Source: Halomonas litopenaei (GTDB lineage Bacteria > Pseudomonadota > Gammaproteobacteria > Pseudomonadales > Halomonadaceae). From it: 33,009 nt of DNA. The translations under genes and the position numbers were made by a program. This document shows, piece by piece, positions 13,413 to 21,773 of this stretch. The stretch is taken from the NCBI RefSeq assembly GCF_003045775.1, contig NZ_PXNS01000024.1, positions 1 through 33,009 of the forward strand, read 5' to 3'. Under the pieces are notes generated by a model. It was not told the DNA's origin. It did not search any database and saw nothing but the letters and a program-made list of their open reading frames with translations. Position 1 is the stretch's first letter; every line of letters begins with the position of its first letter.

Positions 13413-15533
13413 GTGGCTCGCAAGACTCCGCTTAAGCGTTACCGCAATATCGGTATCGTGGCCCACGTCGACGCCGGTAAGACGACTACTACCGAGCGTG
13501 TCCTGTTCTATACCGGTCTGTCCCACAAGGTCGGTGAGGTCCATGAGGGCGCCGCCACCATGGACTGGATGGAGCAGGAGCAGGAGCGTGGTATCACCAT
13601 CACCTCCGCGGCGACCACCTGCTTCTGGCAGGGCATGAACAAGCAGTTCGATGAGCACCGCATCAACATCATCGACACCCCTGGACACGTTGACTTCACC
13701 ATCGAAGTCGAACGTTCCCTGCGTGTGCTTGACGGTGCCGTCGTCGTGCTGTGTGGCTCCTCCGGTGTGCAGCCGCAGACCGAGACCGTCTGGCGCCAGG
13801 CCAACAAGTACGAAGTTCCGCGCATGGTGTTCGTCAACAAGATGGACCGCAGCGGCGCTGACTTCTTCATGGTCGTCAACCAGCTGAAGGATCGTCTCGG
13901 CGCCAACGTCGTGCCGATCCAGATCAACTGGGGCTCCGAGGACGAGTTCAAGGGCGTCATCGACCTCATCCAGATGAAGGCCATCCTGTGGGATGAAGAC
14001 AACTTCGGGATGAACTACGACCTCGTCGATATCCCGGCGGAGCTCCAGGAGACCGCCGAAGAGTATCGCGAGCAGATGGTCGAGGCCGCCGCCGAGGCGT
14101 CCGAAGAGCTGATGGACAAGTACCTCGAAGAGGGCGAGCTGACCAACGACGAGATCAAGGCTGGTCTGCGTCGTCGTACCCTCGACAACGAGATCGTGCT
14201 GGTCACCTGTGGCTCTGCGTTCAAGAACAAGGGCGTTCAGGCCGTTCTCGATGGCGTCATCGAGTACATGCCGTCACCCACCGAGGTCAAGGCGATCGAA
14301 GGTGAGCTCGACGACAAGGACGGCACCATCGCGACCCGTGAGGCCGATGACAGTGCGCCTTTCGCCGCGCTGGCGTTCAAGATCGCGACCGACCCCTTCG
14401 TTGGCACCCTGACCTTCATCCGCGTCTACTCCGGCGTGCTGAAGTCAGGCGACAGCGTCTACAACTCCGTCAAGCAGAAGAAGGAGCGCGTCGGTCGTAT
14501 CGTCCAGATGCACTCCAACTCGCGCGAGGAGATCAAGGAAGTTCTGGCCGGCGACATCGCCGCCTGTATCGGCCTGAAGGACGTGACCACCGGTGATACC
14601 CTGTGCGACCTGAACGACAAGATCGTTCTCGAGCGCATGGAGTTCCCGGATCCGGTTATCTCCGTGGCCGTGGAGCCGAAGTCCAAGGCTGACCAGGAAA
14701 AGATGGGTATTGCACTGGGCAAGCTGGCCCAGGAAGATCCGTCCTTCCAGGTCAAGACCGACGAAGAGACTGGCCAGACCATCATCTCCGGCATGGGCGA
14801 GCTTCACCTCGACATCATCGTTGACCGCATGCGTCGCGAGTTCAAGGTCGAGGCGAACATCGGCAAGCCGCAGGTGGCCTACCGTGAGACGATTCGTCAG
14901 AGCGTCGAGCAGGAAGGCAAGTTCGTTCGTCAGTCCGGTGGTCGCGGTCAGTACGGTCACGTACACCTGCGCATCGAGCCGTTGACGGCCGAAGACAAGG
15001 GCGACGACGAAGAGATGCACTTCAAGTTCGCTTCCGAGATCGTCGGCGGCGTGGTTCCGAAGGAATACGTGCCGGCCGTCGAGAAAGGGGCCTATGAGCA
15101 GCTCCAGAACGGTGTCATCGCGGGCTACCCGATGATCGACGTCAAGGTAACGCTGTTCGACGGTTCCTACCACGACGTGGACTCCAACGAGACCGCGTTC
15201 AAGGTCGCCTCTTCCATGGCGATCAAGCAAGGCGCTCCCAAGGCCAAGGCAGTTCTGCTCGAGCCGGTGATGAAGGTCGAGGTCGTGACCCCTGAAGAAT
15301 TCATGGGTGACGTCATGGGCGACCTAAACCGCCGCCGGGGCCTGGTCCAGGGTATGGATGACTCTTCCTCCGGCAAGGTCATTCGCGCCACCGTGCCGCT
15401 GGCTGAGATGTTCGGTTACGCAACCGACCTGCGCTCTCAGACCCAGGGCCGCGCAAGCTACACCATGGAGTTTGCGGACTACGAAGAGGCGCCGTCCAGC
15501 GTCGTTGAAGCCGTCATCAACCAGAACGGTTAA
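13413..15533 (+). CDS. fusA: Elongation factor G
   Basis: EF-G is the GTPase that drives ribosomal translocation and, with RRF, recycling. The 706-aa product (E. coli 704) has the P-loop AHVDAGKTT (residues 17-25), switch II DTPGH (88-92) and NKMD (142-145). Domains II to V follow, including SGMGELHLDIIVDRM and GRGQYGHV. GTG at 13413 is chosen because MARKTPLKRYRNIGI matches the family and GGGAG lies at 13401-13405. It is 30 bp after rpsG and 28 bp before tuf. Confidence 0.98.
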   Translation: MARKTPLKRYRNIGIVAHVDAGKTTTTERVLFYTGLSHKVGEVHEGAATMDWMEQEQERGITITSAATTCFWQGMNKQFDEHRINIIDTPGHVDFTIEVERSLRVLDGAVVVLCGSSGVQPQTETVWRQANKYEVPRMVFVNKMDRSGADFFMVVNQLKDRLGANVVPIQINWGSEDEFKGVIDLIQMKAILWDEDNFGMNYDLVDIPAELQETAEEYREQMVEAAAEASEELMDKYLEEGELTNDEIKAGLRRRTLDNEIVLVTCGSAFKNKGVQAVLDGVIEYMPSPTEVKAIEGELDDKDGTIATREADDSAPFAALAFKIATDPFVGTLTFIRVYSGVLKSGDSVYNSVKQKKERVGRIVQMHSNSREEIKEVLAGDIAACIGLKDVTTGDTLCDLNDKIVLERMEFPDPVISVAVEPKSKADQEKMGIALGKLAQEDPSFQVKTDEETGQTIISGMGELHLDIIVDRMRREFKVEANIGKPQVAYRETIRQSVEQEGKFVRQSGGRGQYGHVHLRIEPLTAEDKGDDEEMHFKFASEIVGGVVPKEYVPAVEKGAYEQLQNGVIAGYPMIDVKVTLFDGSYHDVDSNETAFKVASSMAIKQGAPKAKAVLLEPVMKVEVVTPEEFMGDVMGDLNRRRGLVQGMDDSSSGKVIRATVPLAEMFGYATDLRSQTQGRASYTMEFADYEEAPSSVVEAVINQNG

Positions 15534-15561
15534 CCGTTAGCTAACGAAAGAGGTCATAGCA

Positions 15562-16755
15562 GTGGCTAAGGAAAAATTCGAACGTTCCAAACCGCACGTC
15601 AACGTCGGCACCATCGGTCACGTCGACCACGGCAAGACTACCCTGACGGCGGCCCTGACTCGCGTTTCTGCCGAGGTGTTCGGCGGTGACTGGCGTGAGT
15701 TCGACACCATCGACAATGCTCCGGAAGAGCGTGAGCGTGGTATCACCATCGCCACCTCTCACGTCGAGTATCAGTCCGAGGAGCGTCACTACGCTCACGT
15801 CGACTGCCCGGGACACGCTGACTACGTCAAGAACATGATCACCGGTGCTGCCCAGATGGACGGCGCTATCCTGGTCTGTTCCGCTGCTGACGGCCCCATG
15901 CCGCAGACTCGCGAGCACATCCTGCTGTCTCGTCAGGTTGGCGTTCCGTTCATCGTCGTGTTCCTGAACAAGGCCGACATGGTCGACGACGAAGAGCTGC
16001 TCGAGCTGGTCGAGATGGAAGTTCGTGAACTTCTGTCCGAGTACGACTTCCCGGGCGACGACACTCCGATCATCACCGGCTCTGCCCTGATGGCTCTGGA
16101 AGGCAAGGACGACAACGGCATGGGTACTACCGCCGTTGCCAACCTGATCAAGGCTCTGGATGCTTACATCCCCGAGCCGGAGCGTGCTGTCGACCAGCCG
16201 TTCCTGATGCCGATCGAAGACGTGTTCTCCATCTCTGGTCGCGGTACCGTTGTGACCGGTCGTGTCGAGCGCGGCATCGTCAAGCCGGGCGAAGAGATCG
16301 AGATCGTTGGTATCAAGGACACCACCAAGACTACCGTTACCGGTGTCGAGATGTTCCGTAAGCTGCTCGACGAAGGTCGTGCTGGCGAGAACGTCGGTGC
16401 CCTGCTGCGTGGTACCAAGCGTGACGAAGTCGAGCGTGGTCAGGTTCTGGCCAAGCCGGGCACCATCACTCCGCACACCCAGTTCGAGGCGGAAGTGTAC
16501 GTGCTGAGCAAGGACGAGGGTGGTCGTCACACTCCGTTCTTCAAGGGCTACCGTCCGCAGTTCTACTTCCGTACCACCGACATCACCGGTACCTGTGAAC
16601 TGCCGGAAGGCGTCGAGATGGTCATGCCGGGCGACAACGTCCAGATGGTCGTCAACCTGATCGCTCCGATCGCCATGGACGAAGGTCTGCGCTTCGCCAT
16701 CCGCGAAGGCGGCCGTACCGTCGGCGCTGGCGTCGTGGCCAAGATCCTGGTCTAA
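15562..16755 (+). CDS. tuf: Elongation factor Tu
   Basis: EF-Tu delivers aminoacyl-tRNA to the ribosomal A site with GTP hydrolysis. The 397-aa product has GHVDHGKT (residues 19-26), DCPGH (81-85) and NKAD (136-139), and a C-terminus ending GAGVVAKILV. The GTG start at 15562 is preceded by AAAGAGG. Most gammaproteobacteria carry a second, nearly identical copy. Its usual position is just before trpT, outside the left edge of this window, so this copy is probably tufA. A short insertion after residue 180 (GMGTTAVA region) is of the Pseudomonas/Halomonas type. Confidence 0.98.
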   Translation: MAKEKFERSKPHVNVGTIGHVDHGKTTLTAALTRVSAEVFGGDWREFDTIDNAPEERERGITIATSHVEYQSEERHYAHVDCPGHADYVKNMITGAAQMDGAILVCSAADGPMPQTREHILLSRQVGVPFIVVFLNKADMVDDEELLELVEMEVRELLSEYDFPGDDTPIITGSALMALEGKDDNGMGTTAVANLIKALDAYIPEPERAVDQPFLMPIEDVFSISGRGTVVTGRVERGIVKPGEEIEIVGIKDTTKTTVTGVEMFRKLLDEGRAGENVGALLRGTKRDEVERGQVLAKPGTITPHTQFEAEVYVLSKDEGGRHTPFFKGYRPQFYFRTTDITGTCELPEGVEMVMPGDNVQMVVNLIAPIAMDEGLRFAIREGGRTVGAGVVAKILV

Positions 16756-16776
16756 ATCAGACCGGTGATCACCGAA

Positions 16777-16802
16777 GGGGGCTCCGCAAGGAGCCCCCTT
16801 TT
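16777..16802 (+). terminator. Intrinsic terminator of the str operon
   Basis: A perfect 9-bp stem GGGGGCTCC/GGAGCCCCC (16777-16785, 16790-16798) has a GNRA-type loop GCAA and is followed by TTTT. It lies 22 bp after tuf and 22 bp before the S10 operon promoter, so it separates the two operons cleanly. Confidence 0.93.
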
Positions 16803-16823
16803 CTGCGCATCGTCATTGAGGGT

Positions 16824-16852
16824 TTGACTCTCGATGGCGCGGCGCATATAAT
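16824..16852 (+). promoter_or_regulatory. S10 operon promoter (PrpsJ)
   Basis: TTGACT (16824-16829), 17-bp spacer, consensus TATAAT (16847-16852). This is the best sigma70 promoter in the window. It is followed by GCGCATCCTTT, almost the same initiation region as at the rpsL promoter. Transcription should start near 16859, which gives a leader of only about 57 nt. Confidence 0.9.
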
Positions 16853-16874
16853 GCGCATCCTTTGAATGCGTGGG

Positions 16875-16894
16875 TTGACGGCTCGCGCCGTCAA
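16875..16894 (+). other. Hairpin in the S10 operon leader
   Basis: TTGACGGC (16875-16882) and GCCGTCAA (16887-16894) form a perfect 8-bp stem with loop TCGC, ending 9 bp before the ribosome binding site of rpsJ. It is the only strong structure in the short leader. The long multi-hairpin leader through which L4 acts in E. coli is not present here. Confidence 0.55.
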
Positions 16895-16915
16895 GTTCCA
16901 TTGGAGTTAGGGCAA

Positions 16916-17227
16916 ATGCAGAACCAGAAGATTCGCATTCGGTTGAAGGCTTTCGACCATCGCCTGATCGACCAGTCCGCCGCGGAGATTGTTGAAACCG
17001 CCAAGCGTACCGGCGCCCAGGTTCGTGGTCCGATTCCTCTGCCGACCAATCGCGAGCGTTACACCGTGCTGGTTTCCCCGCACGTGAACAAGGACGCCCG
17101 TGATCAGTACGAGATTCGTACCCACAAGCGTGTGCTCGACATCGTCGAGCCGACCGAGAAGACCGTTGATGCCCTGATGAAGCTCGACCTCGCCGCTGGC
17201 GTGGACGTGCAAATCAAGCTCGACTGA
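16916..17227 (+). CDS. rpsJ: 30S ribosomal protein S10 (NusE)
   Basis: S10 is a 30S head protein and, as NusE, a partner of NusB and NusG in antitermination. The 103-aa product equals E. coli and starts MQNQKIRIRLKAFDH. The ATG at 16916 was chosen over an in-frame TTG at 16862, which would add 18 residues unrelated to the family and would start at the transcription start site. GGAG at 16903-16906 supports this. Unusually, 152 bp separate it from rplC. Confidence 0.97.
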   Translation: MQNQKIRIRLKAFDHRLIDQSAAEIVETAKRTGAQVRGPIPLPTNRERYTVLVSPHVNKDARDQYEIRTHKRVLDIVEPTEKTVDALMKLDLAAGVDVQIKLD

Positions 17228-17379
17228 TATCACTAGACACTCGCGGCCCAGCGTCCCTCTCACCCAGTAGAGGTTCAGCAGCCGCCACGCCGGGATGGCG
17301 TTACACAACGTGCTAGTGGAATGCTCTGGAAAGGGCAGCCATAGCGGGTGATAGCCCCGTACACTAAAGGAGACTAAGC
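17228..17379 (+). promoter_or_regulatory. Structured RNA spacer between rpsJ and rplC
   Basis: No ORF is seen. CACTAG-A-CAC (17231-17240) pairs with GTGCTAGTG (17310-17318), closing a domain that contains GCGGC (17243-17247)/GCCGC (17281-17285), CCTCT (17256-17260)/AGAGG (17269-17273) and the competing GCCA/TGGC (17284-17287, 17296-17299). A second part has TGCTCT/AGGGCA (from about 17322) and CGGG/CCCG just before the rplC ribosome binding site AAAGGAG (17366-17372). The pairings suggest a regulatory or processing element, for example for L4 or L3 autoregulation. The ligand is unknown. Confidence 0.5.
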
Positions 17380-18018
17380 ATGACTATCGGTTTGGTCGGT
17401 AGGAAGGCCGGCATGACCCGTGTCTTCACCGAAGACGGCGCGTCTGTGCCCGTAACCGTTATCGAGGTTGATCCCAACCGCGTGACCTGCGTGAAGTCTG
17501 TCGAATCCGACGGCTACGCCGCGGTCCAGGTGACAACCGGCTCCCGCAAAGCCAAGCATCTGTCCAAGGCCCAAGCTGGCCTGTACGCCAAGGCAGGTGT
17601 CGAGGCTGGTCGTTCCCTGATGGAGTTCCGCCTGAGCGAAGGCGACGAAGCTCCGGAAGTGGGCGGCGAACTCACCGTATCCCTCTTCGAAGCTGGTCAA
17701 AGCGTTGACGTGACCGGCACCTCCAAGGGTAAGGGCTTCCAGGGCGCAGTGAAGCGCTGGAACTTCCGTACCCAGGACAACAGCCACGGTAACTCTCTGT
17801 CCCACCGTGCTCCGGGTTCCATCGGCATGTGCCAGACCCCGGGCCGCGTGTTCAAGGGCAAGAAGATGGCCGGCCAGATGGGCAACGCACGTTGCACCGT
17901 TCAGAGCCTGGAAATCGTCCGTGTCGATGCCGAGCGCAACCTGCTGCTGATCAAAGGCGCCGTTCCTGGTGCTACCGGCAGTGATGTCATCGTGCGCAGC
18001 GCCGTCAAAGCTGGCTGA
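17380..18018 (+). CDS. rplC: 50S ribosomal protein L3
   Basis: L3 is an early assembly protein that reaches the peptidyl transferase centre. The 212-aa product (E. coli 209) starts MTIGLVGRKAGMTRVFTEDG and has the conserved loop HRAPGSIGMCQTPGRVFKGK followed by KMAGQMGN. In E. coli a glutamine in this region is methylated by PrmB. AAAGGAG at 17366-17372 supports the start. It is 14 bp from rplD. Confidence 0.98.
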   Translation: MTIGLVGRKAGMTRVFTEDGASVPVTVIEVDPNRVTCVKSVESDGYAAVQVTTGSRKAKHLSKAQAGLYAKAGVEAGRSLMEFRLSEGDEAPEVGGELTVSLFEAGQSVDVTGTSKGKGFQGAVKRWNFRTQDNSHGNSLSHRAPGSIGMCQTPGRVFKGKKMAGQMGNARCTVQSLEIVRVDAERNLLLIKGAVPGATGSDVIVRSAVKAG

Positions 18019-18032
18019 AGGGGAACTTTCCA

Positions 18033-18641
18033 ATGAATCTGAATCTTGCAGGTGCAAGCGCCGGGACCGTTGAGCTGTCCGACGCTACCTTTGGCAAAGA
18101 ATTCAACGAAGCGCTCGTGCACCAGGTCGTCACCGCCTATCTGGCTGGTGGTCGTCAGGGCACCCGCGCCCAGAAGAACCGCTCCGACGTCCGTGGCGGC
18201 GGCAAGAAGCCGTGGCGCCAGAAGGGCACCGGTCGCGCTCGCGCCGGTACCATTCGCTCGCCGATCTGGCGCAGCGGTGGTGTGACCTTCGCGGCCCGTC
18301 CGCAGGACCACTCCCAGAAGGTCAACCGCAAGATGTACCGTGCGGCCATGCGCTCGATTCTGTCCGAGCTGGTCCGTCAGGAGCGTCTTGTTGCCGTTGA
18401 TGCCTTCTCTGTCGAGTCACCCAAAACCAAGCAGCTGGTCGCCAAGCTTTCCGACCTGGGCCTGGAGAAGGTGCTGATCGTCACCGAAGAAGTCGACGAG
18501 AACCTGTACCTGGCAGCCCGCAACATCCCCAACGTGGATGTGGTGGACGTCGCCGCCGCCGACCCGGTCAGCCTGGTCGCCTTCGACAAGGTCCTGGCTA
18601 CCGTCTCCGCACTGCGCAAATTCGAGGAGAAGCTGGCATGA
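18033..18641 (+). CDS. rplD: 50S ribosomal protein L4
   Basis: L4 lines the peptide exit tunnel and in E. coli represses the S10 operon by both transcription and translation control. The 202-aa product (E. coli 201) has the internal loop segment KPWRQKGTGRARAGTIRSPI that reaches the tunnel constriction. The last four bases overlap the rplW start (ATGA), so the two are translationally coupled. With the E. coli-like leader absent, an L4 target, if any, would have to be elsewhere; the rpsJ-rplC spacer is the obvious candidate. Confidence 0.98.
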   Translation: MNLNLAGASAGTVELSDATFGKEFNEALVHQVVTAYLAGGRQGTRAQKNRSDVRGGGKKPWRQKGTGRARAGTIRSPIWRSGGVTFAARPQDHSQKVNRKMYRAAMRSILSELVRQERLVAVDAFSVESPKTKQLVAKLSDLGLEKVLIVTEEVDENLYLAARNIPNVDVVDVAAADPVSLVAFDKVLATVSALRKFEEKLA

Positions 18642-18934
18642 ACCAGGAGCGTGTATTCAAGGTTCTGCTTGGTCCGCACGTGACCGAGAAGGCCGCCATG
18701 GCCGCCGAGCGTAACCAGTACGTGTTCAAGGTGGCGAGTGACGCAACCAAGCCCGAGATCAAGGCTGCCGTCCAGGAGCTGTTCGGCAAGAAGGTCGATC
18801 GCGTTTCTGTTCTGAACGTGAAGGGCAAGACCAAGCGCACCGCGCATGGTGTTGGTATGCGCAAGGGTTATCGCAAGGCGTACGTGACACTGGCCGCCGG
18901 CGAGACGCTTGAAGACTTCTCTGGCGCCGAGTAA
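18638..18934 (+). CDS. rplW: 50S ribosomal protein L23
   Basis: L23 lies at the exit of the peptide tunnel and docks trigger factor and SRP. The 98-aa product (E. coli 100) starts MNQERVFKVLLGPHVTEKA and has the extended loop VLNVKGKTKRTAHGVGMRKG. The glutamate-bearing surface used by trigger factor is suggested by the VFKVASDATKPEIKAAV region. It overlaps rplD by 4 bp. Confidence 0.97.
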   Translation: MNQERVFKVLLGPHVTEKAAMAAERNQYVFKVASDATKPEIKAAVQELFGKKVDRVSVLNVKGKTKRTAHGVGMRKGYRKAYVTLAAGETLEDFSGAE

Positions 18935-18951
18935 AGGCAGGAGTACGGATC

Positions 18952-19782
18952 ATGGCAATCGTCAAGACAAAACCCACATCCGCCGGTCGTCGCCACGTCG
19001 TCAAGATTGTTGGTGAGGAACTGTACAAGGGCCGCGCTTACGCGCCGTTGCTCGAGAAGCAGTCCAAGTCCGGTGGTCGTAACAACCAGGGTCGCATCAC
19101 CACTCGCCACGTCGGCGGTGGTCATCGCAACCACTATCGGATCATCGACTTCAAGCGCACCAAGGATGGCGTTCCGGCCATCGTCGAGCGCCTGGAGCAT
19201 GACCCGAACCGTAGCGCCCACATCGCGCTGCTGAAGTACATCGACGGTGAGCGTCGCTACATCATCGCCCCCAAGGGCGTGAGTGCCGGTGATCGCCTCG
19301 AGTCCGGCGTCAATGCGCCGATCAAGAAGGGCAACGCACTGCCGCTGCGCAACATCCCGCTGGGTTCCACGGTGCACTGCATCGAACTGAAGCCTGGCAA
19401 GGGTGCTCAGATCGCACGCAGCGCCGGTACCAGCGCCCAGCTGGTGGCTCGTGAAGGCAACTACGCCACCCTGCGTCTGCGCTCCGGCGAGATGCGCAAG
19501 GTGCTGGCCGAGTGCCGCGCGACCCTGGGTGAGGTGAGCAATTCCGAGCACAGCCTGCGTCAACTTGGCAAGGCCGGTGCAAAGCGCTGGAGAGGTGTGC
19601 GCCCGACTGTTCGCGGTGTCGCGATGAACCCGGTGGATCACCCGCACGGTGGTGGTGAAGGCCGCACCAGCGGTGGTCGTCATCCGGTGTCCCCGTGGGG
19701 TATGCCCACCAAGGGCCACAAGACCCGCAAGAACAAGCGCACCGACAAGCTGATCGTCCGCCGCCGCAAGGCTCGCGGTTAA
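18952..19782 (+). CDS. rplB: 50S ribosomal protein L2
   Basis: L2 binds 23S rRNA domain IV, is needed for subunit joining and supports peptidyl transfer. The 276-aa product (E. coli 273) has SGGRNNQGRITTRHVGGGHR near the N-terminus. The signature MNPVDHPHGGGEGRTSGGR (about residues 226-244) contains the conserved histidine (H232 by count) tied to peptidyl transferase activity. The C-terminus is basic, as is normal. Confidence 0.98.
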   Translation: MAIVKTKPTSAGRRHVVKIVGEELYKGRAYAPLLEKQSKSGGRNNQGRITTRHVGGGHRNHYRIIDFKRTKDGVPAIVERLEHDPNRSAHIALLKYIDGERRYIIAPKGVSAGDRLESGVNAPIKKGNALPLRNIPLGSTVHCIELKPGKGAQIARSAGTSAQLVAREGNYATLRLRSGEMRKVLAECRATLGEVSNSEHSLRQLGKAGAKRWRGVRPTVRGVAMNPVDHPHGGGEGRTSGGRHPVSPWGMPTKGHKTRKNKRTDKLIVRRRKARG

Positions 19783-19815
19783 GATCCCACGCCAAGACAT
19801 TAAGAGGTAACGGCT

Positions 19816-20091
19816 GTGCCACGTTCACTGAAGAAAGGTCCTTTTGTAGACCTTCATCTGCTGAAAAAGGTTGAGACTGCAGCGGAAAAGAACGATCGCA
19901 AACCGATCAAGACCTGGTCGCGTCGTTCAATGGTCCTGCCCAACATGGTCGGGCTCACCATTGCAGTCCATAACGGTCGCCAACACGTCCCGGTGCACGT
20001 CTCCGAGGAAATGGTTGGCCACAAGCTGGGCGAATTCGCTGCTACCCGCACCTATCGCGGCCATGCGGCGGATAAGAAAGCCAAACGGTAA
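19816..20091 (+). CDS. rpsS: 30S ribosomal protein S19
   Basis: S19 is a 30S head protein next to S13 that takes part in the intersubunit bridge. The 91-aa product (E. coli 92) starts at GTG 19816 with MPRSLKKGPFVDLHLLKKVE and contains VGLTIAVHNGRQHVPV and GEFAATRTYRGHAADKKAKR. GTG is preceded by AGAGGTAACG (19803-19812). It is 18 bp from rplV. Confidence 0.97.
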   Translation: MPRSLKKGPFVDLHLLKKVETAAEKNDRKPIKTWSRRSMVLPNMVGLTIAVHNGRQHVPVHVSEEMVGHKLGEFAATRTYRGHAADKKAKR

Positions 20092-20109
20092 GCCAGAGAG
20101 GATTAAGAG

Positions 20110-20442
20110 ATGGAAGTCACAGCAAAGCTGCGTGGCGCCAGTTTATCCGCCCAGAAGGCCCGTTTGGTGGCTGATCAGGTGCGCGGTAAGCCTGTCGCCG
20201 AAGCAATCGACCTGCTGACCTTCTCACCGAAGAAGGCGGCCAAGCTGGTCAAGAAGGTGCTGCAGTCCGCCATCGCGAATGCGGAAGAAAACAACGGCAT
20301 GGACATCGACGAGCTGCGCGTCTCGACCATCTGTGTCGATGAGGGTACGACGCTCAAGCGCATCCGTCCGCGCGCCAAAGGCCGTGCGGATCGCATTTTG
20401 AAGCGCACTTGCCACATCACCGTCAAGGTAGCCGAGAAGTAG
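20110..20442 (+). CDS. rplV: 50S ribosomal protein L22
   Basis: L22 lines the exit tunnel with a long beta-hairpin; changes there affect macrolide response and nascent-peptide stalling. The 110-aa product equals E. coli. MEVTAKLRGASLSAQKARLV and the hairpin region TTLKRIRPRAKGRADRILKR are intact. Its stop codon region (GTAGGAG) also supplies the ribosome binding site for rpsC. Confidence 0.98.
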   Translation: MEVTAKLRGASLSAQKARLVADQVRGKPVAEAIDLLTFSPKKAAKLVKKVLQSAIANAEENNGMDIDELRVSTICVDEGTTLKRIRPRAKGRADRILKRTCHITVKVAEK

Positions 20443-20453
20443 GAGTCGACCAG

Positions 20454-21152
20454 ATGGGTCAGAAAGTCAATCCGACAGGCATCCGACTGGGTATCGTCAA
20501 AGACCATACCTCTGTCTGGTACGCCGAGCGCGGCGCCTATGCCGATAAGCTCAACAACGACCTCGCGGTGCGTAGCTTCCTGGAAGAGCGTCTGAAAAAC
20601 GCCTCCGTTAGCAAGATCACCATCGAGCGTCCCGCGAACAACGCGCGCATCACCATTCACACTGCCCGTCCGGGTATCGTGATTGGCAAGAAGGGCGAAG
20701 ATGTCGATCGCCTGCGTCGCGACGTCACCGAGATGATGGGCGTGCCTGTTCACGTCAACATCGAGGAAGTTCGCAAGCCCGAGCTGGATGCTCAGCTCGT
20801 CGCACAGAACATTGCCGGCCAGCTCGAGCGCCGTGTGATGTTCCGTCGCGCCATGAAGCGCGCTGTCCAGAACGCCATGCGTCTGGGCGCTGGCGGCATC
20901 AAGGTGCAGCTCTCCGGTCGCCTCGGCGGCGCGGAAATTGCCCGCACCGAGTGGTACCGCGAAGGTCGTGTTCCGCTGCATACCCTGCGTGCGGACATCG
21001 ATTACGCCACCTACGAAGCAAAGACCACCTACGGCATCATCGGTGTCAAGGTCTGGGTCTTCAAGGGTGAAATCCTCGGGGGCATCGAGGAGGTCCGCGC
21101 CAAGGCGAAGCAGAGCCAGGCAGCGCCCTCCAAGAAGAAAGGTTCCAGGTAA
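20454..21152 (+). CDS. rpsC: 30S ribosomal protein S3
   Basis: S3 forms part of the mRNA entry channel and its helicase function. The 232-aa product (E. coli 233) begins MGQKVNPTGIRLGIVKDHTS and has the KH-domain segment RPGIVIGKKGEDVDRLRRDV. The C-terminal domain contains GAGGIKVQLSGRLGGAEIAR. The ATG at 20454 was chosen because the open frame from 20409 runs through the end of rplV and adds residues foreign to the family. The ribosome binding site AGGAG overlaps the rplV stop. Confidence 0.98.
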   Translation: MGQKVNPTGIRLGIVKDHTSVWYAERGAYADKLNNDLAVRSFLEERLKNASVSKITIERPANNARITIHTARPGIVIGKKGEDVDRLRRDVTEMMGVPVHVNIEEVRKPELDAQLVAQNIAGQLERRVMFRRAMKRAVQNAMRLGAGGIKVQLSGRLGGAEIARTEWYREGRVPLHTLRADIDYATYEAKTTYGIIGVKVWVFKGEILGGIEEVRAKAKQSQAAPSKKKGSR

Positions 21153-21167
21153 GGGGAGAGCGATTCG

Positions 21168-21581
21168 ATGTTACAACCCAAGCGTACAAAATTCCGTAAG
21201 GTGCAGAAGGGCCGCAACCGTGGCCTGGCGCATCGCGGAAGCAAAGTGAGCTTCGGCGAGTTCGGCCTCAAGGCCACCGGCCGCGGTCGTGTCACCGCCC
21301 GTCAGATCGAAGCTGGCCGTCGTGCCATCACCCGTCACGTCAAGCGTGGCGGCAAGATCTGGATCCGTGTCTTCCCGGACAAGCCGATTTCCAAGAAGCC
21401 CCTGGAAGTCCGGATGGGTAAAGGTAAGGGCTCCGTCGAGTACTGGGTCGCACAGATCCAGCCCGGTCGTGTCCTTTACGAGATCGAAGGCGTTTCCGAG
21501 GAACTGGCCCGCGAAGCTTTCGCACTGGCCGCCCAGAAATTCCCGGTCTCCACCACCTTTGTGAAACGGACGGTGATGTGA
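21168..21581 (+). CDS. rplP: 50S ribosomal protein L16
   Basis: L16 lies near the A-site tRNA elbow and is needed for late 50S assembly. The 137-aa product (E. coli 136) starts MLQPKRTKFRKVQKGRNRG and has GGKIWIRVFPDKPISKKPLE. An RMGKGKG motif follows, containing an arginine of the kind hydroxylated by YcfD-type oxygenases. Its TGA shares one base with the rpmC ATG (TGATG), a translational-coupling overlap. Confidence 0.98.
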   Translation: MLQPKRTKFRKVQKGRNRGLAHRGSKVSFGEFGLKATGRGRVTARQIEAGRRAITRHVKRGGKIWIRVFPDKPISKKPLEVRMGKGKGSVEYWVAQIQPGRVLYEIEGVSEELAREAFALAAQKFPVSTTFVKRTVM

Positions 21582-21772
21582 TGAAAGCCCAGGAAATTCG
21601 TGAAAAGTCCGCCGAGCAGCTCAACGAGCAGCTCCTCGAACTCCTCCGCGAGCAGTTCAACCTGCGCATGCAGAAGGCCACCGGCCAGCTGAGCCAGACT
21701 CATCTGCTCAAGCAGGTTCGTCGGGATATCGCCCGCGTGAAGACTGTGCTCAACGAGAAGGCAGGTGTCTGA
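21581..21772 (+). CDS. rpmC: 50S ribosomal protein L29
   Basis: L29 is a two-helix protein at the tunnel exit next to L23. A GTG at 21578 would add one residue, but ATG at 21581 gives the family start MKAQEIREKSAEQLNEQLLE and 63 aa, the E. coli length. The conserved REQFNLRMQKATGQL and QVRRDIARVKT segments are present. Confidence 0.95.
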   Translation: MKAQEIREKSAEQLNEQLLELLREQFNLRMQKATGQLSQTHLLKQVRRDIARVKTVLNEKAGV

Positions 21773-21773
21773 G

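Noticed and set aside
16862..16915. TTG at 16862 as the rpsJ start
   Set aside because: The codon lies within a few bases of the predicted transcription start, and the 18 added residues are not found in S10. ATG 16916 gives the exact family length.
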